A DNA stretch of 64,000 nt from Flavobacterium anhuiense (GCF_900101855.1 NZ_FMVC01000001.1:186001-250000), one strand, 5' to 3'; positions 16,510 to 24,281 are shown, counted from the first letter of the stretch. Numbers and translations are program-made. Notes: generated by a model from the letters alone, not told the origin.

Positions 16510-18924
16510 TTACCCTTTATCAGACAATCTCAAAATATCTCCGAAAACTCCTCTCGCTGTTACTGCAGAACCTGCACCAGCTCCTTGAATAACGATTGGA
16601 CGATCTCCGTAAGATTCTGTGTAAATTTCGAAGAAAGAATCAGAACCTTTTAATCCTCCTAATGCAGTATCTTTTGGCACTGAAACTAATTTTACTTCAA
16701 GATTTCCTTTATCATTCTGCAAATCTCCAGACAATTCACCGATATACCTTAAAACGTGATTTGGCTGTTGTTCTGCTTTTATTTTAGCATAAATTGAGTC
16801 GAATTCTTTTAATTTCGTCAAGAAATCGGCAGCGCTTCCTTCACGTAAATGTTCCGGAATTAAATTCTGAATTGAAATTTCTTCAAACTCATTCTGTAAA
16901 TCTAATTCCCTAGCCAAAATCAATAATTTTCTACCCACGTCGTTTCCGCATAAATCCTCACGCGGATCCGGTTCTGTATATCCGTTATCAATTGCTTCTT
17001 GCAAAATTTCGCTGAAAGGCGCATCTTTTGCAGAGAAATTATTGAACAAATAACTTAGTGTTCCAGAGAAAACTCCTTTTATTTTTGTGATATTTTCTCC
17101 TGAAAGGTGCAATAATTTGATTGTGTCAATTAACGGCAAACCTGCACCAACATTTGTTTCGTATAAATAATTCTTTTGGTTTTCTGCTAGAGCTTTTCTC
17201 AATTCTTTGTAGAAACCATACGTCAATGTATTAGCCACTTTATTAGAAGAAATCAAATCGAAACTGCTTTCTACTAACGGAATATAATTTTCAACGAAAG
17301 TCGCGCTTGCTGTATTGTCAATTGCAATTAAGTTTTCTAAATGATGTTCATTAGCGAAAGCAATAATATCTTTGATGGTGTAAGCTTCTCCTTTAGTTTC
17401 AATTTCATTTTTCCAGTTGCTGCTCACTCCATATTTGTTTAGAAGCAATTTTTTAGAATTCGCTATAGCAAAAACATTCAGCTTAATATCTTTACGTTTT
17501 TCAATTGCAGCAGCCGATTCTAAAATCTGGTTGATTAAAGTTCCTCCAACTAATCCGTGACCGAAAATTGCAATGTTGATTTTCTTTGAAACTCCAAAAA
17601 TCTCTCCGTGAATTACATTTAAAGCTTTGTTTAATTCCTCTTTTTTAACAACCAAACTTACGTTTTTACCTGTTACGGTGTTGTTGAACAAAATCGGGAC
17701 AATTTTATTTTTAATTAAAGCAGTATATGGTTTGTGGAAAGTGCTCAAATCCTGTCCGATAATCGAAATTACAGATACATTGTCTGTAACCGTAATCTGA
17801 TTTACGTCTTTAGAATAAAAGTCATTTTCAAATTCTTTTTCTAATTCTACAACTGCTGTTGTTGCTTTATCAGTTGCAACCACAAGTCCGATTCCTCTTT
17901 CTGAAGAACCTTGAGAAATGATGCTTACACTGATATTATTATCTCCCATTACTTTAAAAATTCGAGCGTCAACTCCTGCTTTTCCAAGCAATCCTCGTCC
18001 TTCAAGATTTACAAGAGAAACATTTTCTAAAACAGAAAGTGTTTTAATTCCTTCTTTTGAAGAATCTGAAGTAATTAAAGTTCCGCGATTTTCGTGGTTG
18101 AAAGTATTTAAAATTCGTAACGGAATATTTTTTTCTAATAATGGAATAATCGTTTTAGCATGCAAAATTGTAGCTCCAAAATTTGCCAGCTCATTTGCTT
18201 CATTAAACGATAAATATTCGATTTTCTTAGCATCTGCAACCAAATCAGGATTTGCAGTGTAGATTCCGTCTACGTGCGTGAAGTTCTGCAATTCTTCAGC
18301 ATTTAAATAATTTGCGATTAACGAAGCGGTATAGTTACTGCCATTTCTACCTAAAGTAGTTGTGTCGTTGTTGTTATTAGATCCAATGAAACCTGTAACT
18401 ATATTAACCGTTTCTCCGTTATGTTCTTTAAAATAATTGACTACGTTTTTCTTTGAAAGCTGTTCTAATGGCTGTGCATCACCAAATTTAGAATCCGTTT
18501 TCAATAATTCTCTTGTATCTACAAAATTGGCTGGAATTCCTTTTTCTAGTAAAATAGCCGTCAATAATTTAGCCGAAAGCAATTCGCCTTTTGACAAAAT
18601 CTGATCTTTGATTTTTTTGCTGTAATCGCCAATTAAGCTAACACCCTCGAAAAGTTTATCTAAAACATTAAACTCTTCAGACAAATCAACTTGCGGATAA
18701 TCTGATATTTGATATTTTTTAAAATTCTCTAATAATTCTTTATAACTACCATTTTTAGCAGCAATGCTTAAGATAAATTCAAGCTCATCTGTCGCATTTC
18801 CACGTGCAGAAACGACAACGGCAATTTTTTCGCCTTGATTTACTTTATCTGAAATGATTGAAACAACTTTGTTAAGTCCTTCTCCGTTTGCTAATGATTT
18901 ACCTCCAAATTTTAATACTTTCAT
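16510..18924 (-). CDS. thrA: Bifunctional aspartate kinase / homoserine dehydrogenase
   Basis: 804 aa, close to the length of E. coli ThrA. Residues 1 to about 450 are aspartate kinase (KFGGKSLANGEG at the start, TTLGRNGSNYTASLIANY, then ACT-type regulatory repeats, e.g. VSIISQGSSERGIG). From about 455 on is homoserine dehydrogenase (IAIFGHGLVGG for NAD(P), and GYTEPDPREDLCGND with catalytic residues). It catalyses the first and third steps from aspartate to threonine and methionine. Its start follows the metX stop by 2 nt. It lies in the SAM-I-controlled operon, which links flux to methionine demand. Confidence 0.95.
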   Translation of the reverse strand: MKVLKFGGKSLANGEGLNKVVSIISDKVNQGEKIAVVVSARGNATDELEFILSIAAKNGSYKELLENFKKYQISDYPQVDLSEEFNVLDKLFEGVSLIGDYSKKIKDQILSKGELLSAKLLTAILLEKGIPANFVDTRELLKTDSKFGDAQPLEQLSKKNVVNYFKEHNGETVNIVTGFIGSNNNNDTTTLGRNGSNYTASLIANYLNAEELQNFTHVDGIYTANPDLVADAKKIEYLSFNEANELANFGATILHAKTIIPLLEKNIPLRILNTFNHENRGTLITSDSSKEGIKTLSVLENVSLVNLEGRGLLGKAGVDARIFKVMGDNNISVSIISQGSSERGIGLVVATDKATTAVVELEKEFENDFYSKDVNQITVTDNVSVISIIGQDLSTFHKPYTALIKNKIVPILFNNTVTGKNVSLVVKKEELNKALNVIHGEIFGVSKKINIAIFGHGLVGGTLINQILESAAAIEKRKDIKLNVFAIANSKKLLLNKYGVSSNWKNEIETKGEAYTIKDIIAFANEHHLENLIAIDNTASATFVENYIPLVESSFDLISSNKVANTLTYGFYKELRKALAENQKNYLYETNVGAGLPLIDTIKLLHLSGENITKIKGVFSGTLSYLFNNFSAKDAPFSEILQEAIDNGYTEPDPREDLCGNDVGRKLLILARELDLQNEFEEISIQNLIPEHLREGSAADFLTKLKEFDSIYAKIKAEQQPNHVLRYIGELSGDLQNDKGNLEVKLVSVPKDTALGGLKGSDSFFEIYTESYGDRPIVIQGAGAGSAVTARGVFGDILRLSDKG

Positions 18925-18926
18925 TT

Positions 18927-19916
18927 TTATTTCTTTATTGTTTCTGCCTTAAAAATGTCGGCAAGTAAATGATCTAATTGTTTGTACTCGATTAAAAAAG
19001 CGTCATGTCCGTGAACCGAATCAATTTCGCTGTAGAAAACATTGTCTTTAAACTTCTTCAATTCTTCATAGGTTTCTACGTTTTCTTTTGCCGTAAAAAA
19101 CAAATCTGAATTGATTCCGATAATATGAATTGAGGCTTTTGTTTTGGACAACAAGTTTTCAAAACTTTCACTATTTCTAGTAATATCAATTGTTTTAAGC
19201 AATTGATTCATTAATTTATAAGAAGACAATTGGAATCTTTTCTGCAATTTTTTACCATGATGAGCCAACCAGCTTTCGATATTAAAAATCAAAAGATCTT
19301 GATTGATTGTTCTTTGGAATTTCTCTTTGAATGATTCTGGCGAACGATAACAAAGCATGGCATGAATTCTTGCATCTTCGATTGGTTTTGAAGAATTGTT
19401 TAGAATTTGTTCTTGAAGAAAACAATTGGCAATAAGCCAGTCGGTAGATTTCCAGTCACTCGCGATCGGAATAAGGTTTTCTGTTATATTAGGTTCTAAA
19501 GCTAAGATTTCCCAAGCGATTCCGCCTCCAACTGAACCTCCGATAATTGCAAAAAGTTTTTCAATTTGTAAAGCTTTTACACCTTCGATAAAGATTCTTG
19601 CGACATCTCTGGCTGTAAAGTCAAGATAATTTTCAATTAAAAAAGAATTGCTTCCATTTCCAGGAACATCAAAGGCTAAAATGGTATAAACAACAGTATC
19701 TATGGTTTTACCTTCGCCAATTAAGTCATTCCACCAGCCGTTTTCTCCAGTTACTTGCGCATTTCCTGTTAAGGCGTGATTAACCAATACAATTGGCGCA
19801 CTATGCAAAGGCTGTCCTGCCAATGTAAAGTGCAAAGGTATAGAACGGTAAGCTGCACCACTTTCTGTGATGAAATCTTGAATTATAATGGGATTTGGTA
19901 TATTTTCCAATTTCAA
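18927..19916 (-). CDS. metX: Homoserine O-acetyltransferase
   Basis: 329 aa alpha/beta hydrolase, shorter than the 350-380 aa typical of proteobacterial MetX. Conserved stretches are NHALTGNAQVTGENGWWNDL near residue 45, the nucleophile elbow GGSVGGGIAWEIL (canonical form GGSMGGMQ), and the acid/base loops INSDLFF and GHDAFLIE. It acetylates homoserine to activate it for sulfhydrylation by the MetZ or MetY enzymes. First gene of the operon controlled by the SAM-I riboswitch at 19990-20093; next comes thrA after 2 nt. Confidence 0.9.
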   Translation of the reverse strand: MKLENIPNPIIIQDFITESGAAYRSIPLHFTLAGQPLHSAPIVLVNHALTGNAQVTGENGWWNDLIGEGKTIDTVVYTILAFDVPGNGSNSFLIENYLDFTARDVARIFIEGVKALQIEKLFAIIGGSVGGGIAWEILALEPNITENLIPIASDWKSTDWLIANCFLQEQILNNSSKPIEDARIHAMLCYRSPESFKEKFQRTINQDLLIFNIESWLAHHGKKLQKRFQLSSYKLMNQLLKTIDITRNSESFENLLSKTKASIHIIGINSDLFFTAKENVETYEELKKFKDNVFYSEIDSVHGHDAFLIEYKQLDHLLADIFKAETIKK

Positions 19917-19989
19917 ATCTGTTGTATTATTGATTTGTATATGGAAATATTAGAAAGAAAAACTAGGTTTAACTAGAAAAAATCTTGTT

Positions 19990-20093
19990 GTTATCTTTCC
20001 ACGTTTGGCGTGGTAGAATGTAGCACCTTCTTCGTTTTACCGAAGGGTTGCTAAGGCTTCATCGGGTCTAATCCCTCGTCCTTTCTTTATAAC
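19990..20093 (-). ncRNA. SAM-I riboswitch upstream of metX
   Basis: Minus strand: GTTAT (P1), GAAAGGACGAGGGATTAGAC, CCGATGAAGCCTTAGCAACC, AAGGTGCTACATTCTACC, a small hairpin CCACGCCAAACGTGG, and GATAAC closing P1. All are S-box core elements. It is followed 73 nt later by metX. There is a T-run (GATTTTTTC) but no clear terminator stem next to P1, so control may be by alternative pairing or at translation. Confidence 0.9.
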
Positions 20094-20123
20094 ATTTCAA
20101 TACGTGTTTGAACTTAACGAGTG

Positions 20124-20155
20124 CAAATTAACTACTATTTTCTCTAACAAACAAA
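20124..20155 (-). promoter_or_regulatory. Promoter of the metX riboswitch transcript
   Basis: Minus-strand TTTG (20152-20155), a 20-nt spacer and TTAATTTG (20124-20131, one mismatch to TAnnTTTG). A transcript from here would begin about 25 nt before riboswitch P1. Confidence 0.6.
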
Positions 20156-20286
20156 TTTTATCTAAAAGTGTTTGTTAAATTTCTGAGACTTACTTTAGCA
20201 AAAACTATTATACGCAAAAATTTACCGAACAAAAATGCCCAGTAAAATTAAGCAGGTTTTACCCTAGTTTATGATGCTTCTTCCGT

Positions 20287-20502
20287 TTAGATAAAAAGCG
20301 TGTCATTTTCTTTTGAATACATCAAAAACAATAAAGAGTTTGGTGCTTTTTTCTTAGCTCCTTTACTTTCTTCTGTGATTCCAGCCTCAGTTATTCCGAA
20401 TCTTGGGTGAGCCAATTCGTTTGTTGGTGGTGGATTATTTTTTCTTGTCCTTCTGTTTTTCAAATTTGAAATTTTTTCTGCTAAGTAGTTCAATGTGCTC
20501 AT
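20287..20502 (-). CDS. Small hypothetical protein, 71 aa, between attenuator and metX
   Basis: I do not recognise this protein. It starts MSTLNYLAEKISNLKNRR, has a Lys/Pro-rich middle and ends NSLLFLMYSKENDTLFI. It is the first full-size frame after the tandem leader/terminator modules at 20584-20894, so those attenuators appear to control it. A 58-aa ORF in the matching position before metY (23847-24023) also begins M-x-T-L and has SLLF-x-x-Y near its C-terminus, which suggests a common family. It ends 194 nt before the metX riboswitch P1. Confidence 0.55.
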   Translation of the reverse strand: MSTLNYLAEKISNLKNRRTRKNNPPPTNELAHPRFGITEAGITEESKGAKKKAPNSLLFLMYSKENDTLFI

Positions 20503-20583
20503 GATATTAAGTTTTAGTTAAGTTGTGTTTTATAATCTTTATTTCTCGTTTATCTTTTTGTTAAATTGCTTTCTGGAATAAAA

Positions 20584-20618
20584 AAACCCTTTTGGATTTT
20601 CAGATACCAAAAGGGTTT
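20584..20618 (-). terminator. Attenuator terminator D
   Basis: Minus-strand 12-bp perfect stem AAACCCTTTTGG / CCAAAAGGGTTT with an 11-nt loop and a following T-run. It lies 31 nt after the stop of leader peptide D and before the 71-aa ORF. CTAAAAG, just after the leader stop, can pair with CTTTTGG of the 5' arm (one G-U pair). Confidence 0.85.
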
Positions 20619-20648
20619 AAGTTTTTACACTCACGTATACTTTTAGTA

Positions 20649-20747
20649 TCAACAGACGTATGCGCAAATAAGCGCGACAGAAAACATCTTGTTCATCTGT
20701 AAGGATTTATTCATCTGTGATTTATATTGTTTATTTAAATTCTGCAT
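20649..20747 (-). CDS. Leader peptide D (32 aa)
   Basis: The frame from 20747 ends MNKMFSVALICAYVC and stops at 20649. It has Met at residues 1, 12, 18 and 21 and Cys at 28 and 32, the last being the final codon. The start is only 10-17 nt beyond terminator C, so it is translated only on transcripts that read through C. A terminator follows. The shared segment NKMF with leader C suggests a tandem duplication. Confidence 0.6.
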   Translation of the reverse strand: MQNLNKQYKSQMNKSLQMNKMFSVALICAYVC

Positions 20748-20763
20748 TTGTATTAAATTAAAA

Positions 20764-20789
20764 AGCCTCCCAAAATTTCTCGGGAGGCT
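20764..20789 (-). terminator. Attenuator terminator C
   Basis: Minus-strand stem AGCCTCCC / GGGAGGCT followed by a TTTTT run, 33 nt after leader peptide C. The leader's codons GAG-GCT repeat part of the 3' arm and can pair with AGCCTC of the 5' arm. Confidence 0.85.
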
Positions 20790-20822
20790 CTTACTATATT
20801 ATTATTGTATTCTTACAATTTT

Positions 20823-20894
20823 TTAAGCAATAGACACCCCAGCCTCGGTCTTAACCGAAATGGCACAAAACATTTTGTTGACTTTTAAGTTCAT
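20823..20894 (-). CDS. Leader peptide C (23 aa)
   Basis: Frame MNLKVNKMFCAISVKTEAGV then SIA and stop. It has its own promoter at 20922-20953, with the start codon about 20 nt from the expected transcript start. Met8 and Cys10 precede the segment GAGGCT, which is complementary to the 5' arm of terminator C. It is poorer in Cys and Met than leaders A and B, so the amino acid sensed is less certain. Confidence 0.6.
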   Translation of the reverse strand: MNLKVNKMFCAISVKTEAGVSIA

Positions 20895-20921
20895 TTGATT
20901 TCTAGTAGTTTTTGGGTATAA

Positions 20922-20953
20922 CAAATATGCAATTATTTTTTTTATTACACAAA
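20922..20953 (-). promoter_or_regulatory. Promoter of leader module C/D
   Basis: Minus-strand TTTG (20950-20953), a 20-nt A-rich spacer and CATATTTG (20922-20929, one mismatch to TAnnTTTG). The spacing of 20 is the same as in the leader A and B promoters. Confidence 0.6.
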
Positions 20954-21136
20954 TTAAATTCAAGAATTTAATTACAAAAATCGTTAAAAATCAATTTTTT
21001 AACGTCAAAAAACATCTTACAAAAACGAAAACGAAATAATACAGGTAAAAAACTTACAAAACAAACTCGTTTTTCTTAATAATTCCATTTGACAAATCAG
21101 TTTATCAAAGAACCTTTTTCTTTTTCGGCTAAAAAA

Positions 21137-22225
21137 TTATAGCCAGACTGCTTCCTTAGTCCTAATTCGTTCCACTATTTTTAGGATATCAGTTATAATT
21201 CCTCTCGAAATTGCTTGTTTACATGGCGGAGCACTTTGAATTACGATTGGAATATCGGCGTAAGATTTGGTATAAATTTCAAAAATAGTGTCGGAACCTT
21301 TCAACTGCCCGATTGGAGAGACTATTGGTTCCGAAATTAATTTGGCTTCTAAAGTGCCTTTTTCTACATCAAACTCTCCTACATAACGGAGTACATGATT
21401 TTCTGCTTGAGTGATTTTGGCAATTTTAAATGATTTATCTACAGTTTCTTTATCGAGCACTCCATTTTTTTCCAAATGCTCTTCGGTTATAAAAGGTTTT
21501 ATATTAATATCTGAGAGATCAAAATCTTTTCCTATTTCTCTGGCCAATATTAGAAGTTTCCTTGCAGTATCATTTCCAGACAAATCTTCTTTAAAATTTG
21601 ATTTCATCAAACCTAAAAGACTCGCATCTTTTAAAACAGATGAAAACGAAACATCTTCAGATGAAAATCTATTAAAGACGTAACTCAGATTATCGGAAAA
21701 AACGCCTCGAATCTTTGTGATTTTTTCTCCCGAATAGTACAAATCTCTTAAAGTCTGCAAAACAGGAATTCCAGTTTCAACCGATGTTTCATACAAAAAT
21801 TCTTTGTCGTACTTTTTAAGATCTGCCCTTAGCTCTTTATATAAGTCTATTGGGAGCGTATTGGCCTTTTTATTTACTGCTACAATATTAAATCCGTTTT
21901 TGATTAACGTATTATAATGTTTCACCAATTCATCGCTAGCTGTTGCATCGACAGCTATTAAGTTTTCAAATTCGTTTTCTTGTGCAAATTCGACAATATC
22001 TTCTATCTTAAAAGGAACTGCCAATTGTCTAAAATTGGTTTCCCAAGAATAACCCACGCCTTCTTTCTCAAAAAAAGCAACCGTCGAATTGGTTATAATT
22101 GGAAAATGAAAATCGACATTTTTGCTCTCGAGAAAAAAATCCTGACTTTCAATAATCTGATTAATCAAAGTACTTCCGATATTACCAATTCCGAAAAGGA
22201 TAATGTTTATTTTAAGCTTTGACAT
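21137..22225 (-). CDS. Homoserine dehydrogenase-like paralogue, probably altered in activity
   Basis: 362 aa, homologous to the dehydrogenase half of ThrA at 16510-18924, without a kinase or ACT domain. The NAD(P) loop GIGNIG (12-17) and NKKANT are present. In the substrate motif, where ThrA has GYTEPDPREDLCGND, this protein has GLMKSNFKEDLSGND. Asp214, Asp219 and Lys223 (yeast numbering, which coincides here) are kept, but Glu208, which binds homoserine, is Lys. It may be inactive, regulatory or of changed specificity. It follows the metY terminator on the same strand. Confidence 0.85.
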   Translation of the reverse strand: MSKLKINIILFGIGNIGSTLINQIIESQDFFLESKNVDFHFPIITNSTVAFFEKEGVGYSWETNFRQLAVPFKIEDIVEFAQENEFENLIAVDATASDELVKHYNTLIKNGFNIVAVNKKANTLPIDLYKELRADLKKYDKEFLYETSVETGIPVLQTLRDLYYSGEKITKIRGVFSDNLSYVFNRFSSEDVSFSSVLKDASLLGLMKSNFKEDLSGNDTARKLLILAREIGKDFDLSDINIKPFITEEHLEKNGVLDKETVDKSFKIAKITQAENHVLRYVGEFDVEKGTLEAKLISEPIVSPIGQLKGSDTIFEIYTKSYADIPIVIQSAPPCKQAISRGIITDILKIVERIRTKEAVWL

Positions 22226-22247
22226 AATTTCTATTTTTTAATTTTTG

Positions 22248-22347
22248 AAACCATATAAGTGATGTAAGTTTATTTCATGTTTTGCAGCAAAAAGCAGACG
22301 CATGTGGTGCGTCTCTAGAAAATGCACTTATATTCCTTATATGGTTT
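22248..22347. repeat. Inverted repeat with AAACCATATAAG arms
   Basis: Perfect 12-bp arms aaaccatataag (22248-22259) and cttatatggttt (22336-22347) enclose 76 bp that contain a second hairpin (cagacgcatgtggtgcgtct). The right side acttatattccttatat is shared with 13441-13457. It lies between metY and the homoserine dehydrogenase-like gene. Confidence 0.65.
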
Positions 22348-22380
22348 AAATTTTATAAAGATGCTTTTCATAAAAAATTA

Positions 22381-22402
22381 CCTTTAGCACATAGGCTAAA
22401 GG
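22381..22402 (-). terminator. Terminator after metY
   Basis: Minus-strand stem CCTTTAGC / GCTAAAGG followed by TAATTTTTT, 29 nt after the metY stop codon. Confidence 0.75.
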
Positions 22403-22430
22403 CAATCTTTCAAACAAAAAACAAAAAAAC

Positions 22431-23735
22431 CTAATTTTTATTGATGCTGAACTGCGAAAGTGAAACACTTTCAAAAACAGTTTGCAAATCAGCAATTAAA
22501 TCTTCAATATCTTCAATTCCCACAGACAGACGAATCAAATCTTTAGAAACTCCCGTTTCTATTTGTTCTGCTTCTGTCAACTGCTGGTGTGTAGTGCTTG
22601 CAGGATGTATAATCAGTGATTTTGTGTCACCGATATTGGCTAATAAAGAGAATAGCTTCGTGTCATCTACCACTTTTTTTGCCGCATCAAAACCTCCTCT
22701 TAATCCGAAAGTGATAATTCCGCTTTGTCCTTCTGGAAGATATTCTTTAGCCAGATCATTATATTTACTCGATTTTAGACCTGGATAATTTACCCAAACT
22801 ACCTCATCTTGTTTTTCTAACCATTCAGCCAGAGCCAAAGCATTTTCACTATGTTTTTTGATTCGGATTGGAAGTGTTTCTAGTCCCTGAATAATCTGAA
22901 AAGCATTAAATGGACTTAAAGCAGCACCAAAATCACGCAGACCTTCAATTCGAGCTTTTGCAATAAAAGCCGCATTTCCTAAAGCTTCATGATATACTAA
23001 TCCGTGGTATCCTGCAGATGGCTCGGTAAACTCAGGAAATTTTCCGTTTGCCCAATCAAAGTTTCCAGCATCAATGATAACGCCTCCTAATGAAGTTCCG
23101 TTTCCTGCGATATATTTAGTTAAGGAATGAATTACAATATCGGCACCATATTTAATTGGGTTTAATAAATAAGGTGTCGCAACTGTATTATCTACTATAA
23201 ATGGCACTTTGAATGCTTTGGCTTCTGCCGAAATTGCTTTTAAATCTAATACATCCAATTTTGGATTCCCAAGAGATTCAACAAAGAAAGCTCTTGTATT
23301 TTCTTTTGCCGCTTTTGTAAAATTTTCAGGCTTTGACGGGTCTACAAATGTGGTTGTGATTCCTAATCTTGGCAGTGTAACTTTTAAAAGATTATACGTT
23401 CCGCCGTATAAACTGTTTGAAGCCACGATATGATCTCCTGCTTTTAGCAAAGTCAATAAAGTTGTTGAAATTGCAGATGCTCCAGAAGCTGTAACCACAG
23501 CTCCGATTCCGCCTTCTAGTGCTGCCAAGCGCTGTTCTAGAATATCATTTGTTGGGTTGTTTAATCTTGTATATATGAATCCGGCTTCGGCAAGACCAAA
23601 TAAATTGGCCGCATGATCTGCATTGTTAAATACGTATGATGATGTCTGATAAATTGGCACGGCTCTAGTTCCTGCGTTTTTAGTTACGTCATGTCCTGCG
23701 TGTAATGCGTTTGTTGCAAATTTTTGTGTACTCAT
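22431..23735 (-). CDS. metY: O-acetylhomoserine sulfhydrylase (MetY type)
   Basis: 434 aa PLP enzyme. It opens with FATNALHAGHDVTKNAGTRA and PIYQTSSYVF, typical of O-acetylhomoserine aminocarboxypropyltransferase; the PLP lysine is Lys207 in HSLTKYIAGNGTSLGG. The length (about 430 aa) separates MetY from the shorter MetZ/MetB/MetC enzymes. It forms homocysteine from O-acetylhomoserine and sulfide. Upstream on the same strand are a VNTR, a 58-aa ORF and the Cys/Met-rich leader B with its terminator, so its expression is probably attenuated when Cys and Met are plentiful. Confidence 0.93.
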   Translation of the reverse strand: MSTQKFATNALHAGHDVTKNAGTRAVPIYQTSSYVFNNADHAANLFGLAEAGFIYTRLNNPTNDILEQRLAALEGGIGAVVTASGASAISTTLLTLLKAGDHIVASNSLYGGTYNLLKVTLPRLGITTTFVDPSKPENFTKAAKENTRAFFVESLGNPKLDVLDLKAISAEAKAFKVPFIVDNTVATPYLLNPIKYGADIVIHSLTKYIAGNGTSLGGVIIDAGNFDWANGKFPEFTEPSAGYHGLVYHEALGNAAFIAKARIEGLRDFGAALSPFNAFQIIQGLETLPIRIKKHSENALALAEWLEKQDEVVWVNYPGLKSSKYNDLAKEYLPEGQSGIITFGLRGGFDAAKKVVDDTKLFSLLANIGDTKSLIIHPASTTHQQLTEAEQIETGVSKDLIRLSVGIEDIEDLIADLQTVFESVSLSQFSINKN

Positions 23736-23774
23736 GATTTCTTAGTTTTTTAAGTATTGTTAATACGTTTATAT

Positions 23775-23846
23775 ATTGTTATTGATATTGTTATTGATAT
23801 TGTTATTGATATTGTTATTGATATTGTTATTGATATTGTTATTGAT
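23775..23846. repeat. Six perfect copies of a 12-bp tandem repeat
   Basis: The unit attgttattgat occurs six times in a row without a mismatch (72 bp), between the stop of the 58-aa ORF and metY. On the minus strand the unit is ATCAATAACAAT. Perfect copies imply recent or continuing slippage. Copy number would change the length of the metY 5' untranslated region in steps of 12 nt. Confidence 0.95.
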
Positions 23847-24023
23847 TTAAGCTAAAATATCTTCAGCTTCTTCTTCAAGATCATATAGATGAAACAATAA
23901 TGATTTCTGCGTTTTTATCTGTAGCGTAGGATCATATTTTAGAGTTTCAGCTGATGGTTCTTCCGAATTATTATTTCTTAGTAAGTATTGAAATGCGATT
24001 GTATTTATATCTAGTGTATTCAT
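23847..24023 (-). CDS. Small hypothetical protein, 58 aa, between attenuator B and metY
   Basis: The frame starts MNTLDINTIAFQYLLRNN and ends with KSLLFHLYDLEEEAEDILA. It begins 33 nt after terminator B and is the first ORF downstream of the Cys/Met-rich leader. The C-terminal part is acidic. It resembles the 71-aa ORF at 20287-20502 in its M-x-T-L start, SLLF-x-x-Y motif and genomic position, although overall similarity is low. I do not recognise the family; a regulatory or small accessory role in Met synthesis is possible but unproven. Confidence 0.6.
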   Translation of the reverse strand: MNTLDINTIAFQYLLRNNNSEEPSAETLKYDPTLQIKTQKSLLFHLYDLEEEAEDILA

Positions 24024-24055
24024 GATTTAAAATTTAAAATGTTGGAAATAAAAAA

Positions 24056-24084
24056 AGCCCTTTCGGATGGCGACCAAAAGGGCT
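24056..24084 (-). terminator. Attenuator terminator B
   Basis: Minus-strand 11-bp stem AGCCCTTTTGG / CCGAAAGGGCT (one G-U pair) with a TTTTTTT run, 32 nt after leader peptide B. The leader's last codons TGC-CAA-AAG contain CCAAAAG, complementary to CTTTTGG of the 5' arm. Confidence 0.9.
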
Positions 24085-24115
24085 TATAGTTTAACTATAA
24101 CAAAGATTGTCTCTT

Positions 24116-24196
24116 TCACTTTTGGCAACAGCAAATTGGGATGCACATTTGCATCATCTCACAACACATCATATTTCTTTTTGCTATTGTTTTCAT
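24116..24196 (-). CDS. Cys/Met-rich leader peptide B (26 aa)
   Basis: The frame from 24196 is MKTIAKRNMMCCEMMQMC followed by IPICCCQK and a stop at 24116. Six of 26 residues are Cys and six are Met, with runs MMCC, MM and CCC, which is far beyond chance. A promoter lies 54 nt upstream and an intrinsic terminator follows the stop. The CCAAAAG at codons 24-26 can pair with the terminator's 5' arm. Ribosomes stalling for want of Cys- or Met-tRNA would leave this segment free and favour antitermination; ribosomes reaching the stop would mask it. Downstream are a 58-aa ORF and metY. Confidence 0.8.
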   Translation of the reverse strand: MKTIAKRNMMCCEMMQMCIPICCCQK

Positions 24197-24249
24197 TTTA
24201 TTTAAAAATTGAATTTGACTATTTTTTAAACTCGACTAATTCGATAGAG

Positions 24250-24281
24250 TAAATGTAATAAGTATTTTTTTAACGACCAAA
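24250..24281 (-). promoter_or_regulatory. Promoter of leader module B
   Basis: Minus-strand TTTG (24278-24281), a 20-nt spacer and TACATTTA (24250-24257; one mismatch). The -33 region TTTGGTCGTTAAAAAAATA is nearly the same as that of leader A (TTTGGTCGATTAAAAAATA). Confidence 0.65.

Noticed and set aside
20830..20850. Leader C as a Thr- or Val-sensing leader
   Set aside because: It has only single or scattered Thr, Ser and Val codons, with no run before the pairing segment; the amino acid sensed cannot be decided.
23775..23846. CRISPR-like or short repeat array
   Set aside because: The repeats are contiguous 12-mers without spacers, and no cas genes are present; it is a simple tandem repeat.
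24241..24257. Third copy of the GATAGGGTAATAG operator at leader B (cgatagagtaaat)
   Set aside because: Only about 9 of 12 bases match and the arms are absent; in A/T-rich DNA this is too weak to call.
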